Shown piece after piece: positions 54,633 to 64,000 of a DNA stretch of 64,000 nucleotides. The DNA is taken from positions 62,001 through 126,000 of the forward strand of contig JAIUPT010000008.1 of NCBI GenBank assembly GCA_022315425.1, read 5' to 3'. This DNA is from Pseudevernia furfuracea. Lineage: Eukaryota > Ascomycota > Lecanoromycetes > Lecanorales > Parmeliaceae. Position numbers and translations under genes: made by a program. The notes below the pieces were generated by a model. That model was not told the origin of the DNA. It was given only the letters and a program-made list of their open reading frames with translations, and ran no database searches. Positions within the stretch are counted from its first letter, which is position 1, and every line of letters starts with the position of its first letter.

Positions 54633-55751
54633 TCACTCCGTCCTCCTCCACTTCGTCTCCTCTGTGCCCTCGCCCTCCCCATCTGCATCCTCACCATCAA
54701 CATCTTCCTCCCTCGTCCGCACAATGCCCGCCCCTTCTCCCAAAGCACCACCACCACCAACCCCCATCTCATGCCCCAAGGCCCCATTTCCCCTCCAGTT
54801 TCCCTCTCCATCGAAGAACTCCCCCGCATTCTCCGCAGTGATCCACCCCCCACTCCCTGGCATTGGCGGCGGCAGTCCTGACAATCCCCCCTCTCCATTA
54901 CTTAAAGGATATATACCACCAACATCCTGATCTCCCTCGAACATAATAGCAGGACGTTGCCCTCCTCCTCCTCCTTCTTCGTCCTCCATATCAGCCTCAG
55001 AGCCACTCATAGGATCCGGATGCAGATTCGCACAAGCAGAAAGCGCAGTATAGAGTTGCTGGGCTTGCGACTCGGGTTCTGGCGCATCGTGTCCCACCTC
55101 CTCTGGAGCATCCTCTGACCTTGCGAGGGCGGCGGCGGCGGCGGGAACAATAGTCATAGAGACCGTAGAATCAGGGTCATAATCGTCGAACGCCGGAGCC
55201 TGGGTGAGGAGCTGGAGGAACAAGGAGGCGGGCTTACGCTCGGAAGGGCGCTGGACGGCGTGGAGGGAGATGGAGGGGTAGGGGATCGATAGGCCGGTTG
55301 AGAGGGTGGAGGAGTAGAGTATCAACCGCCTTTTGTGTAAACGGTTCCACGACTCAGTCACACGTGTGCAAAAAAACGTAGGGTAACGAAGGGAGATGAA
55401 GGGATTTGGGGGGGGATGTGCGCACTCGGAAGTCACCCAAACGTCCACGCCAGCTATTTCAAACTCCTCATCCTCATCCTCCTCCTCCTCCTCCTCCTCT
55501 TCTTCCTCAGCCGCACCGTGGCCATTGACAGCTACTGTTGAGGTGCCGTTGGCACTTCTGTGTGCACCATTGGCCAAACCCGAGAGTGCTGGGGCGGCCG
55601 CCAGGTCTGAAGCATGGAGCCAGAGGGAAGCGGACGGGGAATGATGGTAGAGAACCGGCGGGCCGGAGTAGAAGGACTCGGGGGTTTGGGATTGGTGGAC
55701 TGCAAGGGGGGTGAAAGAGGAGGAGCTAGGGGATTGGTGGATGGCTTCCAT
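54633..55751 (-). CDS. LOT5/ICln-like protein (methylosome pICln family)
   Basis: Predicted member of the pICln/LOT5 family, PH-like proteins that in animals chaperone Sm proteins in the methylosome. Exons on the minus strand are 55751-55426 and 55329-54633, giving 340 aa. The intron splits GAG and produces VTSERLILYSSTLSTGLSIPYPSISLHAVQR-type sequence, which is the family core (SIPYPSISLHAVQ after a VWVTS strand). Before it sits a run of acidic residues (about residues 81-95) coded by a TCC/TCT-rich microsatellite. Acidic loops follow, as in ICln, and the tail is Gly/Glu-rich. The 96-nt intron is stop-free and a multiple of three, so its retention would add 32 residues inside the domain. It is convergent with the membrane-protein gene; the two stops are 189 bp apart. 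Confidence 0.85.
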   Translation of the reverse strand: MEAIHQSPSSSSFTPLAVHQSQTPESFYSGPPVLYHHSPSASLWLHASDLAAAPALSGLANGAHRSANGTSTVAVNGHGAAEEEEEEEEEEDEDEEFEIAGVDVWVTSECAHPPPNPFISLRYPTFFCTRVTESWNRLHKRRLILYSSTLSTGLSIPYPSISLHAVQRPSERKPASLFLQLLTQAPAFDDYDPDSTVSMTIVPAAAAALARSEDAPEEVGHDAPEPESQAQQLYTALSACANLHPDPMSGSEADMEDEEGGGGGQRPAIMFEGDQDVGGIYPLSNGEGGLSGLPPPMPGSGGWITAENAGEFFDGEGNWRGNGALGHEMGVGGGGALGEGAGIVRTREEDVDGEDADGEGEGTEETKWRRTE

Positions 55752-56052
55752 TGTGAGAGTTGGAGTCAGGGGGTAACTTAGAATACTACTTTAGGAGGTG
55801 GATGTTGAAGAGGTTGAGTTCGGCCACCACAGCTTCCGGGCATGCCCCGGTGCTGCGGGGCGATGCGCCCCGGGATTTAATATGTACAAGTAGAGTAATA
55901 AACGTTCTTCTCAATCTCGCCCATTCCATCTTCCCTTGGATTTCTTTGACGTCCATGGCGATAGTGGAACAAGGAACTAAGCTGATAATTACATAAACCA
56001 AATTCTTTCAAATGCCCAGATGCCACCTCATTGCCCATCAACCCTCCTCTTT

Positions 56053-56953
56053 CTACCTCGCCCCAACACCACTCCTCGCCGCCGACGGATTCTTGGCTGA
56101 CTTCAACGGATCCTTACCCCCCAACGCCCCACTCCTAATCAATCTCCTCCTCTTCAGATACTCCTCAACCTCTTTCTCCACACTACCCTTATCGTGTTTC
56201 GGTTTCCTGCACACCCCGCTTCATCAGCCCATTTATTCTCCGCCGTTTCCAACACGGTTTCAAAGTAGAAGAAAAGGCAAGAAAAAACACCGGAGTAGGA
56301 ATAGGTGTAGGGATCAGGGTAACACACCGCATATAAAACAACTTAGCCCTCCTAGCCCTCTTCTCCACCCTCTTCACCACCTCAATCGCCTGCACGTTCG
56401 GGCTGTAAACCTTCACCCACATCTCCACCCCGACCATATGCAGTTTGTTCCGCAACAAGATACCCGTATCCACCCCTCTCCTTTTGATACTCAAACACAC
56501 TCCCGCGAAAGGGTCGCCCGTTTTGAACGTCACTAGTAAGATGTCGCCGACGCATGGCACGTCCGGGTTGTCGCGACCGAAGAGACGGGTGCGGGAGCCG
56601 GTGGGGTCGAGCTGTTGCAAGTGGTGGGCTTGCCAGTCGGCGACGGGGAAGGGGTGTTTGGCGCGGTGGGAGGGGGGCGGGGGGTATGTTTTTATCTTTG
56701 TCGGTGCTGTACAGGAGCCGTCAGCAAAAGCTTCCCGAGAGTCTAGACTCTGAAGTAATTTACAGGTATGCGTAGTGTCATTGAGGATCCTGAATGGTGA
56801 GCGCAGCCGTGGAGGCGGAGGAGGTAAAGATTGTGACGGCGTCGTTGCGAGGGCGGTGGAGAGGCAGCGCGCGCAGGTTCTTTGTTGGCGCGACTGTCGC
56901 AGCAGTCGTTTCCAGCAGCTCGATTGCCGTAGTGTAGGCGCTGTAGAGGCCAT
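56053..56953 (-). CDS. Mitochondrial ribosomal protein bL19m (Img1-like)
   Basis: Predicted large-subunit mitoribosome protein of the bL19 family. Exons on the minus strand are 56953-56764, 56706-56328 and 56206-56053, giving 240 aa. The first intron (57 nt, 56707-56763, with GCTGAC branch) is stop-free and in frame, so a 259-aa form without this splice is also possible. The N-terminus is basic, Ser/Arg-rich and lacks acids, as for a mitochondrial presequence. The bL19 core reads DVPCVGDILLVTFK, PFAGVCLSIKRRGVDTGILLRN, GVEMWVKVYSPNVQAIEVVKR and RRAKLFYMR, then exon 3 adds KPKHDKGSVEKEVEEYLKRR. The second intron is 121 nt. It is head-to-head with the gene at 57164. Confidence 0.9.
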
Positions 56954-57163
56954 GGCTGGTGATGTGTATGCAATAATGTGAACAGAGAACAATTGGCCGA
57001 GAGCTTCAAAAAGCGCGCTAAGAAAAAGGTTTTCCCGTCATACACTTTGAGATTCTCTACCAATCACCAATCACGGGTTAGACCTCATCAACTGTCTGTA
57101 TTCCAAGCCAATGCCATGCGCAATTGAAGCCTAGAACAGTCTCCCCTCCTGCAAAAATCCACC

Positions 57164-58356
57164 ATGGCAGCCCTCTCCACCGACCTAACCCACTACTGCC
57201 GCCCCTGTCTCCGCCGCCTCATCTCCCAAAAAACCCGCTCCATCACAACCACTCCTCCGCGGCGAAAACATGGTACGGCCCCCCATCAAACCAAAACACC
57301 CCTTGCTACCCCCCCATAAGCAGGTGCCTAACAAGCTCCCTTCCAGGCCCCCTCCCCGTCTTCCACCCCACCCCCTCTCCCGCCCTCGACGCCCTCCTCG
57401 GCACCTTCCGCACCAACGTCTTCCTCCCCTCGCACCTCATCCTCCTCCAGCGCGACCTGCTCTATAAAAAAGCCAACCACGCCCTCCTGACCTCGGACGA
57501 GCCCGCCACGGTCCGGTTGGGCGACGAGGTGTTGCAGCTGCGCCCGCTGGACAAACGGCGCGACGAGCCGGGGACGCGGAGTTCGTTCGCCAAGGTGGTG
57601 CAGCTGATGGGGGAGAGCGGGGACTGGGGGAACATGGCGGGCTTCCTGGAGGGGTTGAAGGTCGCGCGGCGGAAGGTGGCTGGGTGGCAGGTGGAGAAGA
57701 TGGTGAGGCGGGCGAACGAGGGGGGGAAGATGGGTGTGGTGCATGATGTATTGAGGAGGGTGGAGAAGACGGGGGTGGGGTTATGGGATGTGAGGGTGTG
57801 TAGGGAGGTGATGTGGGGGGCTGTTTTGAAGGCTACGCAGAGTGGGTGGAGTGGAGAGGGCATTGAGAAGGGGGTGAAGTATGCGGAGAATATTTGGGAG
57901 TTGATGTGGGATCCGAGACATGTGGAGGAGCAGAAGAAGGTTGGAATGGATCCGAGAGGAAGGCCTGAGATTGTTGGGGTGATGGTCTTGATGCACGCCG
58001 TCAAGGCGGTCAAGCTTGGGGGAGGGAAAGATGAGGCGGGGATGGTTGAGAGGTATGCGGAAGTCATGCTCAAACGGTGGGAGAATTCCAGGGATACAAT
58101 GGTGGTTGATGAGCAGGATTGGTCAGATGCGAACTACAAGCTATGTGTCTGGGCGCCCGTCTGGCATGGTATGAAAATGGCACGGCAAGTTGTGGGAGCT
58201 GGGTCACCACATGGGAAAAGACTTGAAAAAAAGCTGAGCCAAGATCTGGAACCGCTGGTGCAGAAGTGTCAAGCTATCGTTTTGGCACACGCGCCTGATG
58301 AAGGGATGCGGCGCGGCTTGAAGATGTACGAAGACGTACTCCAGGCCTCCTCATAG
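57164..58356 (+). CDS. Mitochondrial-type protein, conserved, unknown
   Basis: Exons are 57164-57272 and 57347-58356, giving 372 aa; the intron is 74 nt. The N-terminus (YCRPCLRRLISQKTRSITTTPPRRK) has the basic, acid-free character and the ITTTPPR end seen in many fungal mitochondrial presequences. The body is helical: PSHLILLQRDLLYKKANHALL, a Gly/Asp-rich loop, SFAKVVQLMGESGDWGNMAGFLEGLK, and several helix pairs (NIWELMWDPRHVEEQKK, MVLMHAVKAVKLGG) that could be TPR/PPR-like repeats. I do not recognise the family by name. A role in mitochondrial gene expression is plausible because it shares a 210-bp divergent promoter with bL19m, but that is inference. Confidence 0.8.
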
Positions 58357-58763
58357 AAATCTATCAGCCCAGGCATTTGATATCTCTCGCTGAATCGTTT
58401 GATAGCAGCGAAAGTAATTCGTTCTTGTGAGACTGTTCCGAGCTGGAAAATTGCTTCGAGCGACCATCTGTCCTGGAAGTCTCGGCTCTGTCAGAGAATA
58501 TGTCAGTGGAATGTTCAATTTGTGAGGATCGCACCTATCAAATGCGTGATATGGACGGACGAGTCAGATCACTAACGGTGTGCAAGCTTGAGAAAAATGA
58601 CACTTTGATCTTAGCATTGAAATGGTGTCCAAGATCCTCGCCCACCCAGAGTGCTGGACTAAAAACGATCGCATACCAGATGATGCAAAAACTGAAACTT
58701 TGTGTTCATAATGTTGACCACTCCAAGGACAGCTGATCGGTTGAAACACCAACGTCCAAGGGC
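58357..58763. other. Convergent intergenic region
   Basis: This is 407 bp between two convergent stops. No feature was recognised. Confidence 0.45.
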
Positions 58764-59702
58764 TCATGCCCTCAACAAATACAAAATCGAACACGAAATG
58801 CGAACATTTGACATGAAACATGGCCTTACCAATGGGTCAACCCACTCGTCTATGAACTTCGGATGTGTCTTGATATGCACATCCATCTCCACCCTGTTCA
58901 ACCGCAGACTTTCAACACCGGTGGCCATAGTAGAAGAGTACTCGCTGGGTCCGAGTTTCCGGCCATCCTCTCCCCACACATACCCAAACCGCAGCTGTAC
59001 TTTCACATTCGGGGAACAAGCAAGGAGTTCGGTCAGATGTCGAAGGTTGTATAAAGTCTGGAGGCGAAAGCGGTAGTTGGAGTCAGGGCCGTACACCTAG
59101 ACGATGAGCAATTGCCGGCAATTGAGTTGTTGGTTAGGGCGTTGGGAGAAGGAACATACCGGTATATCGAGCACGATACTCCCCATCATCTTCAACTTGG
59201 GCCTCGAGATACGGTAAAGCGTCTGCAATTGCTGAAGAATCGGCGCTCCTACAAACAACGCCTCGGGGAATCTGAACGTATTCTCCGCGTAGAAAATACT
59301 GGAAGCTTCGGCGAAGATCTGCTTGTTGGCCCTAAGTAGCGCGGTATCTAGAGGTCTATTCCATTGAAGCTGCACAGTAAAGGGTCTGGCAGCCACCAAA
59401 GCGAGTCGATAGATGCGGTTTCGAATCTCTCCTGGCAATGCGAGAAATGCGCAGTTTGGTGGCACTTGACGTATAAATGGACGAACGGGTCGGTCGGTTA
59501 TAGTCAGTGATTCAAAGAGAGTGGTGTGGAAAGCGACTGCGTAAGGGGCGTTGAGCGGTTTCGTTGATGATTCTAGCGGACATCTATCAAAATTTAGCTC
59601 GGACTCTGGGGTTTACATCGGTCATTGTATCATTACTTACGGTAGCCCAGAGTAGTGGAAGCCGCAAGAAGAATTCCCGGCTAAGTCGGTACATAAACCC
59701 AT
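58764..59702 (-). CDS. 2EXR/F-box-like domain protein
   Basis: Exons on the minus strand are 59702-59641, 59583-59160 and 59096-58764, giving 272 aa; introns are 57 and 63 nt. The key motif is FLALPGEIRNRIYRLAL (about residue 70), the start of the 2EXR/F-box-like domain common in filamentous ascomycetes, followed by LLRANKQIFAEASSIFYAENTFRF. The first exon (MGLCTDLAGNSSCGFHY) and the region before the domain were recovered by splicing, because the domain frame itself has no ATG upstream. The last exon contains NLRHLTELLACSPNVKVQLRFGYVWGED and ends LLRA. The function is unknown; these proteins form large, fast-evolving fungal families. Confidence 0.75.
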
Positions 59703-61150
59703 AATGTAAATAGTTTGGTGGAATGCAAAGTAAGTGTAGCTCTGATGATGACCTGCAGTGACGGAGGTCACACCATATAAAAGGGTCGTTTGCCTTTGGG
59801 GATGAATGAATGTTTTTTGAACGTGCAAAATATATTAGACTGTGTTAGTGAATGTAGTCTGTGGTCATGTGTTGTTTAGACATAACTTGAATGTGTTGTG
59901 ACACAAAGTGTGTGTGTCACTGAATAAGAGAATTATACTTGAGCTCAACCCCGTTGCCAAGACATCAAAACAGATGCTGCCCGCCTTGGCGGGTACGATC
60001 TAAGGGACAAACAATCGCGAGACTACGTGAGCAGACTATGAAGGCTCTGTATGTATTGATTCCCATAATGGTGAACAATATGTGCTGGGGGTGCCGCTAC
60101 CTAGTAGTGGAAACTCAATGATATCACATCCTTTGATCAGTCCTCAGTAGTCAGTTTCAACTGAAGAATTAACATAGCTTGAACACGTCTTTAACCAAGA
60201 AACTAAGGCATATAAAAAAAATCAGAAAGTTGAGGACAGACTACTGCCCTGGCGGGTACCCTGGCTGATTAGCAGTCGAGAGACAACGTGAGCAGAGTCA
60301 CCCTTTATTTCTTTGAGAGTTCAAGATGTGTACTATTCTCATATTCCTTATCACCTATCCTATGAAACGAGCCTGATGCCACAAACCCTTCATCCGGCGG
60401 CTCTTGACCATGCTCCAACGCACTAACCACTTACGAATCCGTGCGATGCGAGATCCATTGCTTAAACAGTCGTGAAATTTCGCCACAAGGGAACAATGCA
60501 ACGAAAGGTCGGTCGTAGGACGTGTCATCTGCAGATCTCTGGTACTACTATCAAACATTGGCCATGGAGTCCTACGCTGGAAGGGGAGAACCCCGTGTGA
60601 GGTTGGCTCATTATTCATGATAGAGATGGCGGACTGTAGGTCCCTTGCGTACCTTGGGGAAGCAAGCGCCATAGCCCACGCAACCTTCAGCGGCACCAAC
60701 GGCCATGCCTTCGAGACGGGCTTCTCTGCGGTTACCCACCAAAAGGTCGACCTGGCAGTCGCCAGCGCACGCAGAGCCTCCAAGCCATGATCCACTGCAG
60801 GGATTGAAGAGTGGCGAAAAAAGCCCGCCTCATTTTTTGCGGAAGATTCCTCAGCTGGATGAGAAAGTGAAGCGTTGTGGCCCGAGGAGCATTTCAAGAG
60901 GAGGCAACTTTCAATGGCCTGTATGGGCATACTGACAGCAATGGTAAAGGAAGACGGTTGGCCCCCGGCTACTGCGCTATCCAAAGGAAAACATTTAGCG
61001 AGCCTGTTCACTATTCACCATCATCCGTTCCAACAGAAGTTACAACATTGAAGCATGCATCAACCAAATCACAAGAGCCACTGCCGCCCAGCCGGAATAA
61101 AAACACAGGATTCCCAGCAGCCCACCGCATATCCACTCTGTACTCGGCCA
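59703..61150. other. Repeat-bearing gene-poor region
   Basis: Two diverged direct repeats lie at about 59975-60035 and 60240-60300 (both with TGGCGGGTA and later ACGTGAGCAG). A 219-codon minus-strand frame at 60355-61011 has no domain, and its 3' part (60431-60520) matches sequence near 62951-63040, so it is treated as repeat-derived and not as a gene. Confidence 0.45.
60431..60520. repeat. Dispersed diverged repeat, copy 1
   Basis: Shares CGAGAT-CATTGC, ATTTCGCCACAAG and ACAATGCAACGAAA-type blocks with 62951-63040 in the same orientation. The similarity is about 90 bp long with many differences. It could be a relic of a mobile element; no terminal repeats or coding domain were seen. Confidence 0.5.
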
Positions 61151-61588
61151 TCAATTAGGCGTCGGGCTGCAGACGTCTACGGTGGTCGTTGATTCGGGTT
61201 CAACAACAAAAGTGGTGGATATTTGCACCTAGAACCCGTCAGATTGCATATAAATCAGCAGGCAAAAAAAGGAGAAGCTTACAGGCCCAACCCCGAAGCA
61301 ATTTTTGGAAAGGACGGTCACGTCTGCACAGCCCTGGCAGTCGAAGGATTGGGTGGCGGTGGCGACAAATGGCACCTCGTACACGGTGATTGTTGCAACG
61401 CCATCACCTATAGTCTGGCAGGCGGTGGAGGTGTAGGTGCATGGCTCGATTGGGCCGCCTTGGGCTAGGGCGGCGCCGTGTCTGTTAATCAAGATCTTAG
61501 AGAAGGGAAGGACATTTCGTAACGAGATGGGTATTTACACTGTTGCTGTGCAAGCGACGAGGCTTGCAACGACTGAGAAGTACTTCAT
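61151..61588 (-). CDS. Small secreted Cys-rich protein
   Basis: Exons on the minus strand are 61588-61539, 61481-61283 and 61228-61151, giving 108 aa; introns are 57 and 54 nt. A signal peptide (about residues 1-20, MKYFSVVASLVACTATVHG) leads a mature protein with seven Cys in motifs CTYTSTAC, FDCQGCADV, LSKNCFG and DVCSPTPN, rich in Thr and Val. The size, signal and Cys count fit a secreted effector-like or surface protein. No homologue is recognised. Each exon alone has a stop or no start in the neighbouring frame, and the splices restore one continuous frame, which supports the model. Confidence 0.75.
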
Positions 61589-63545
61589 GTTGATCTTTGC
61601 GGGTGTTGGTTTGGTGCCTGCTCGGGTGGAGATAGGCTGATCTGTATTAGATTTGAATGAAAGACGATTGATGGAAATTTGCTGTTGATGAATGATCGTA
61701 ATAGTTTCAAGGAGCGTGCGAGGGTTTTTATATGCCTTTGAAGACCACAGAGGGGCCTTGAACTCCGTCTGATGCTGGTGCTGACGTGAAAGCAGACGTC
61801 CGATCCCAGTCTGAGTGAGAATGAGGCCCGTGATACGGACTTCTCCAAAGTTGACCGGATGACCGAGGCCAAGTTTTCCCCGCAGCTGAATAACATCACA
61901 TGTGTTGTGGAGTAGTGTGCGGTCAGACAATAAGCACTCAAAATGGGTTTGCGAGAATCTTGGGTCAAGACCCGGAGCCGTCTTACAGTCACAGACGGCT
62001 GAGAACATAAGAACTTCAAGTGGACCATGGCAGTGCACAAAACTCATTTTAGGCGAGCTAGAATCTACACACACCTCGGGATACCACCACGATCCTAGTA
62101 TCTCCATCAGTCTTAAAAAAAAAGCCTTGGAGCTCATCAACGTTTAGCCCACCACGCGGGCTCCGTTCGATGACAGTGAATGACAGATTGACTCTTGCAA
62201 AAGCGAGCAGCTCTGGCTTGCCAGTCCAGCCGGTGGAACCGTGATACGCTAGAGGTACCCATATGCATCCCTTTGCAAGTTGACGGGATCTTCGTAAGCG
62301 GCTGCCTGGCGGGCTAGAGTCATGATCCTATCACACAGTCTACCTCGGTATTCCATGCCTTGATTAGTCACCATCCAGCCATCTCCACTCTCGGTCAGCG
62401 TTGGTGAATTTGCTTCTGCGGTGGTTGCGCAATCTGCTGTCCGCGAGCCATCGAAGGGGCAGTAGCCTCTCCTCGACGAACTCGAGCCTAGTGGTCCAGA
62501 ATAGAACTGCATACCTTAGTTCACCACTTCTCAATTGTAATTACGACCATACGTGTTCGACAAATTAGGTCTCAAGGGGGTATTCACCTTCACTCGGAGT
62601 GAATATCCTGTAGATGTAGCAGGGAAAGATCGACAAGAAGAGAGGTCCGATCTGTATAACTGATGAGCTCCTTAGCCAAAGGCGACGCACTGTTTCATGA
62701 GGTCAGTGATTAGCCGATGAGGGCTCTGTGTAGCCGAATGGGTCTAAAATTTGGAGACTTCGGGCACGTAATAATGATGACGGCAAAAGACGAGGGGTGG
62801 GGAGCCTTGGCCTCAAAAGAGGACCAAAGTCATGGAAATCTGCGCCCAGCGCGCAGTCGACGCTCTCCCGCGACTGTTTACATTGCAGGAACGGTGCCAA
62901 TTTAATCAGCATCGAGTGAAGCTCTAACCAGGTTCAGGATTGAAAGGCAGCTGGGGCGTCCCTTGTTTGCAACGCGAGATTCATTGCAAGAGCAGCCATG
63001 GAATATCGCCACAAGAGGACAATGCAACGAAATGCCACTCGCAGGTTTTGACTGCGTTTTGCGGAGAGATGTACCATGCATGATGGGGCTCGAGTCACGA
63101 CATAAACTTCCGCAGCAATGCATCACTGACACCTGACGTATAGAGCATTCTCCATTCACTATCCGGAACCGGTAGTACTGAGGCCGAGTCCTACGGTAAG
63201 AAAAACACAGGTGAGCCCGATTAAGCAATGGCTATCTCTAAGCTCGAGAGTAATAACAAAAGCTGTGAAAGAGGTACAGCTAGCACTAACCTTAAGGTTG
63301 GGGTTTGGAGAGGGACGTGGAAAGCATGAGTAAGTAAACGCATGTGAAGCCGCAAGTTGCGCCTGTCTATCGTACCTCGTCGCCAGATCCCAGTAACAAC
63401 ACTCTTTTCATGGCTGTAAGTCCATGCTTATGCATTCTAAAAGGCCATTTCTATCATGTCCCCTACCATCCTCGCTTTGGTCCAGCCATAGCGATATTAT
63501 CACATTACATTACATCGTTTCTTCTCCCACCCCCGCCTGCTCCGG
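61589..63545. other. Gene-poor region with diverged repeat
   Basis: No gene is called with confidence. An 87-codon minus-strand frame at 62249-62512 starting at ATG (MQFYSGPLGSSSS...CPFDGSRTADC) could be a small gene or exon. The segment 62951-63040 is related to 60431-60520. Confidence 0.4.
62951..63040. repeat. Dispersed diverged repeat, copy 2
   Basis: This is the partner of 60431-60520 (same blocks, same orientation, about 2.5 kb away). In one frame both copies read SLHC-LVA-FH, which suggests a common coding ancestor or chance conservation of frame. Confidence 0.5.
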
Positions 63546-64000
63546 CTATGTCAGCTCTACCCCCTCGGTCTGGATCTGCTTCCGCAGTACGCGCTCCTGG
63601 CGGTACATCTTGTAGAACCTTCGTACGAGGAAGAACATCGCTAGTAGCAGCGCGAGATTCGCTACCCCCGAAATGATTGCTAGCACTTCTGATGCTGACA
63701 CAGGTCTCTTCACGTCCGCCACCGCTGACACATGAGATGCGTGGGTTGGTACTGCTTGCGTGGGGTGTATGGTCACCGTACCATTGGTAATGGTTGTTGT
63801 CAATGATGTGGTCGCAATCGTCGTCGTGAAAGTCTCAGTGTCGGTGACGTGAAAGGTATTGCTCACAGTTACATTAACAGTAGAGGTGATCAGACTAGTG
63901 CTGGTGCTTACGCTCGTGATCGTAACGGTAGCAGGAGCTGGAGCTGGAGGCGGAGGAGGTGGTGGTGGTGGTGGAGTCGGAGTTGGAGATGCCGATTTCG
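63546..64000 (-). CDS. Membrane-anchored Thr/Pro-rich protein, 5' end outside window
   Basis: The minus-strand frame is open from the window edge to the stop at 63546, so the N-terminus is missing. The visible part starts with a proline run coded by a GGT-type repeat (about 63920-63975). A Thr/Val/Ser-rich region of about 80 residues with NVTV and NGTV sites follows, then one membrane segment (SEVLAIISGVANLALLLAMFFLV) and a basic cytosolic tail (RRFYKMYRQERVLRKQIQTEGVELT). The architecture (extracellular S/T/P-rich stalk, single helix, short basic tail) resembles fungal wall-stress-sensor-like or surface proteins, without a recognised domain. Whether a sensor domain lies upstream cannot be seen. 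Confidence 0.75.
   Translation of the reverse strand, partial: KSASPTPTPPPPPPPPPPAPAPATVTITSVSTSTSLITSTVNVTVSNTFHVTDTETFTTTIATTSLTTTITNGTVTIHPTQAVPTHASHVSAVADVKRPVSASEVLAIISGVANLALLLAMFFLVRRFYKMYRQERVLRKQIQTEGVELT

Noticed and set aside
60355..61011. 219-codon minus-strand frame
   Set aside because: No domain or signal; its 3' part belongs to a dispersed repeat and the opposite strand is equally open.
62249..62512. 87-codon minus-strand frame from an ATG
   Set aside because: Plausible composition but no domain, signal peptide or splice support; mentioned only within the gap entry.

Overview
The window is nuclear DNA from a filamentous ascomycete (Pezizomycotina). Most multi-exon genes have short introns (about 47-121 nt, mostly 50-75) with GT...AG ends and CTAAC/CTGAC-like branch points. 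Families are typically fungal: PDR-type ABC-G transporter, GT69 mannosyltransferase, oxidosqualene cyclase, bicupin oxalate decarboxylase, 2EXR and F-box-like proteins, and small secreted Cys-rich proteins. The class cannot be fixed from sequence alone; Leotiomycetes is only a guess. Gene models were built by reading frames and splice sites by eye, so exon ends are predictions.

Layout. 1-12 kb: an FAD-dependent oxidoreductase; a decayed multi-pass membrane gene; a bicupin oxalate decarboxylase head-to-head with a TDT/SLAC1-family anion or dicarboxylate transporter; and a secreted Ser-rich protein. 12-19 kb: an RBR ubiquitin ligase, a gene-poor stretch with a long tRNA-like element and a decayed minus-strand gene, then an ACMSD-like amidohydrolase. 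19-28 kb: two same-strand, membrane-anchored coiled-coil proteins of unknown function, set among several unrelated families of diverged tandem repeats. This is the least explained part of the window. 28-37 kb: a small secreted protein, a GT69 mannosyltransferase, an ankyrin/SEC-C protein, an F-box-like gene, a divergent pair of paralogous Cys-rich small proteins, and a frameshifted PRISE-reductase fragment.

37-50 kb: a full-length PDR transporter, a small single-pass membrane protein, an oxidosqualene cyclase with a non-standard catalytic motif, a conserved disordered protein and a short-chain dehydrogenase. 50-64 kb: a broken minus-strand reading frame, a large single-pass membrane protein with a disordered tail, LOT5/ICln-like, mitochondrial ribosomal bL19m head-to-head with another mitochondrial-type protein, a 2EXR protein, a repeat-rich gap, a small secreted Cys-rich protein and a 5'-truncated membrane-anchored Thr/Pro-rich protein at the right edge.

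Links between genes are inferred from position. The decarboxylase and transporter may share oxalate or formate handling; the cyclase, ABC transporter and dehydrogenase could belong to a triterpenoid locus, but no P450 or acyltransferase is seen; bL19m and its divergent neighbour share a 210-bp promoter interval.
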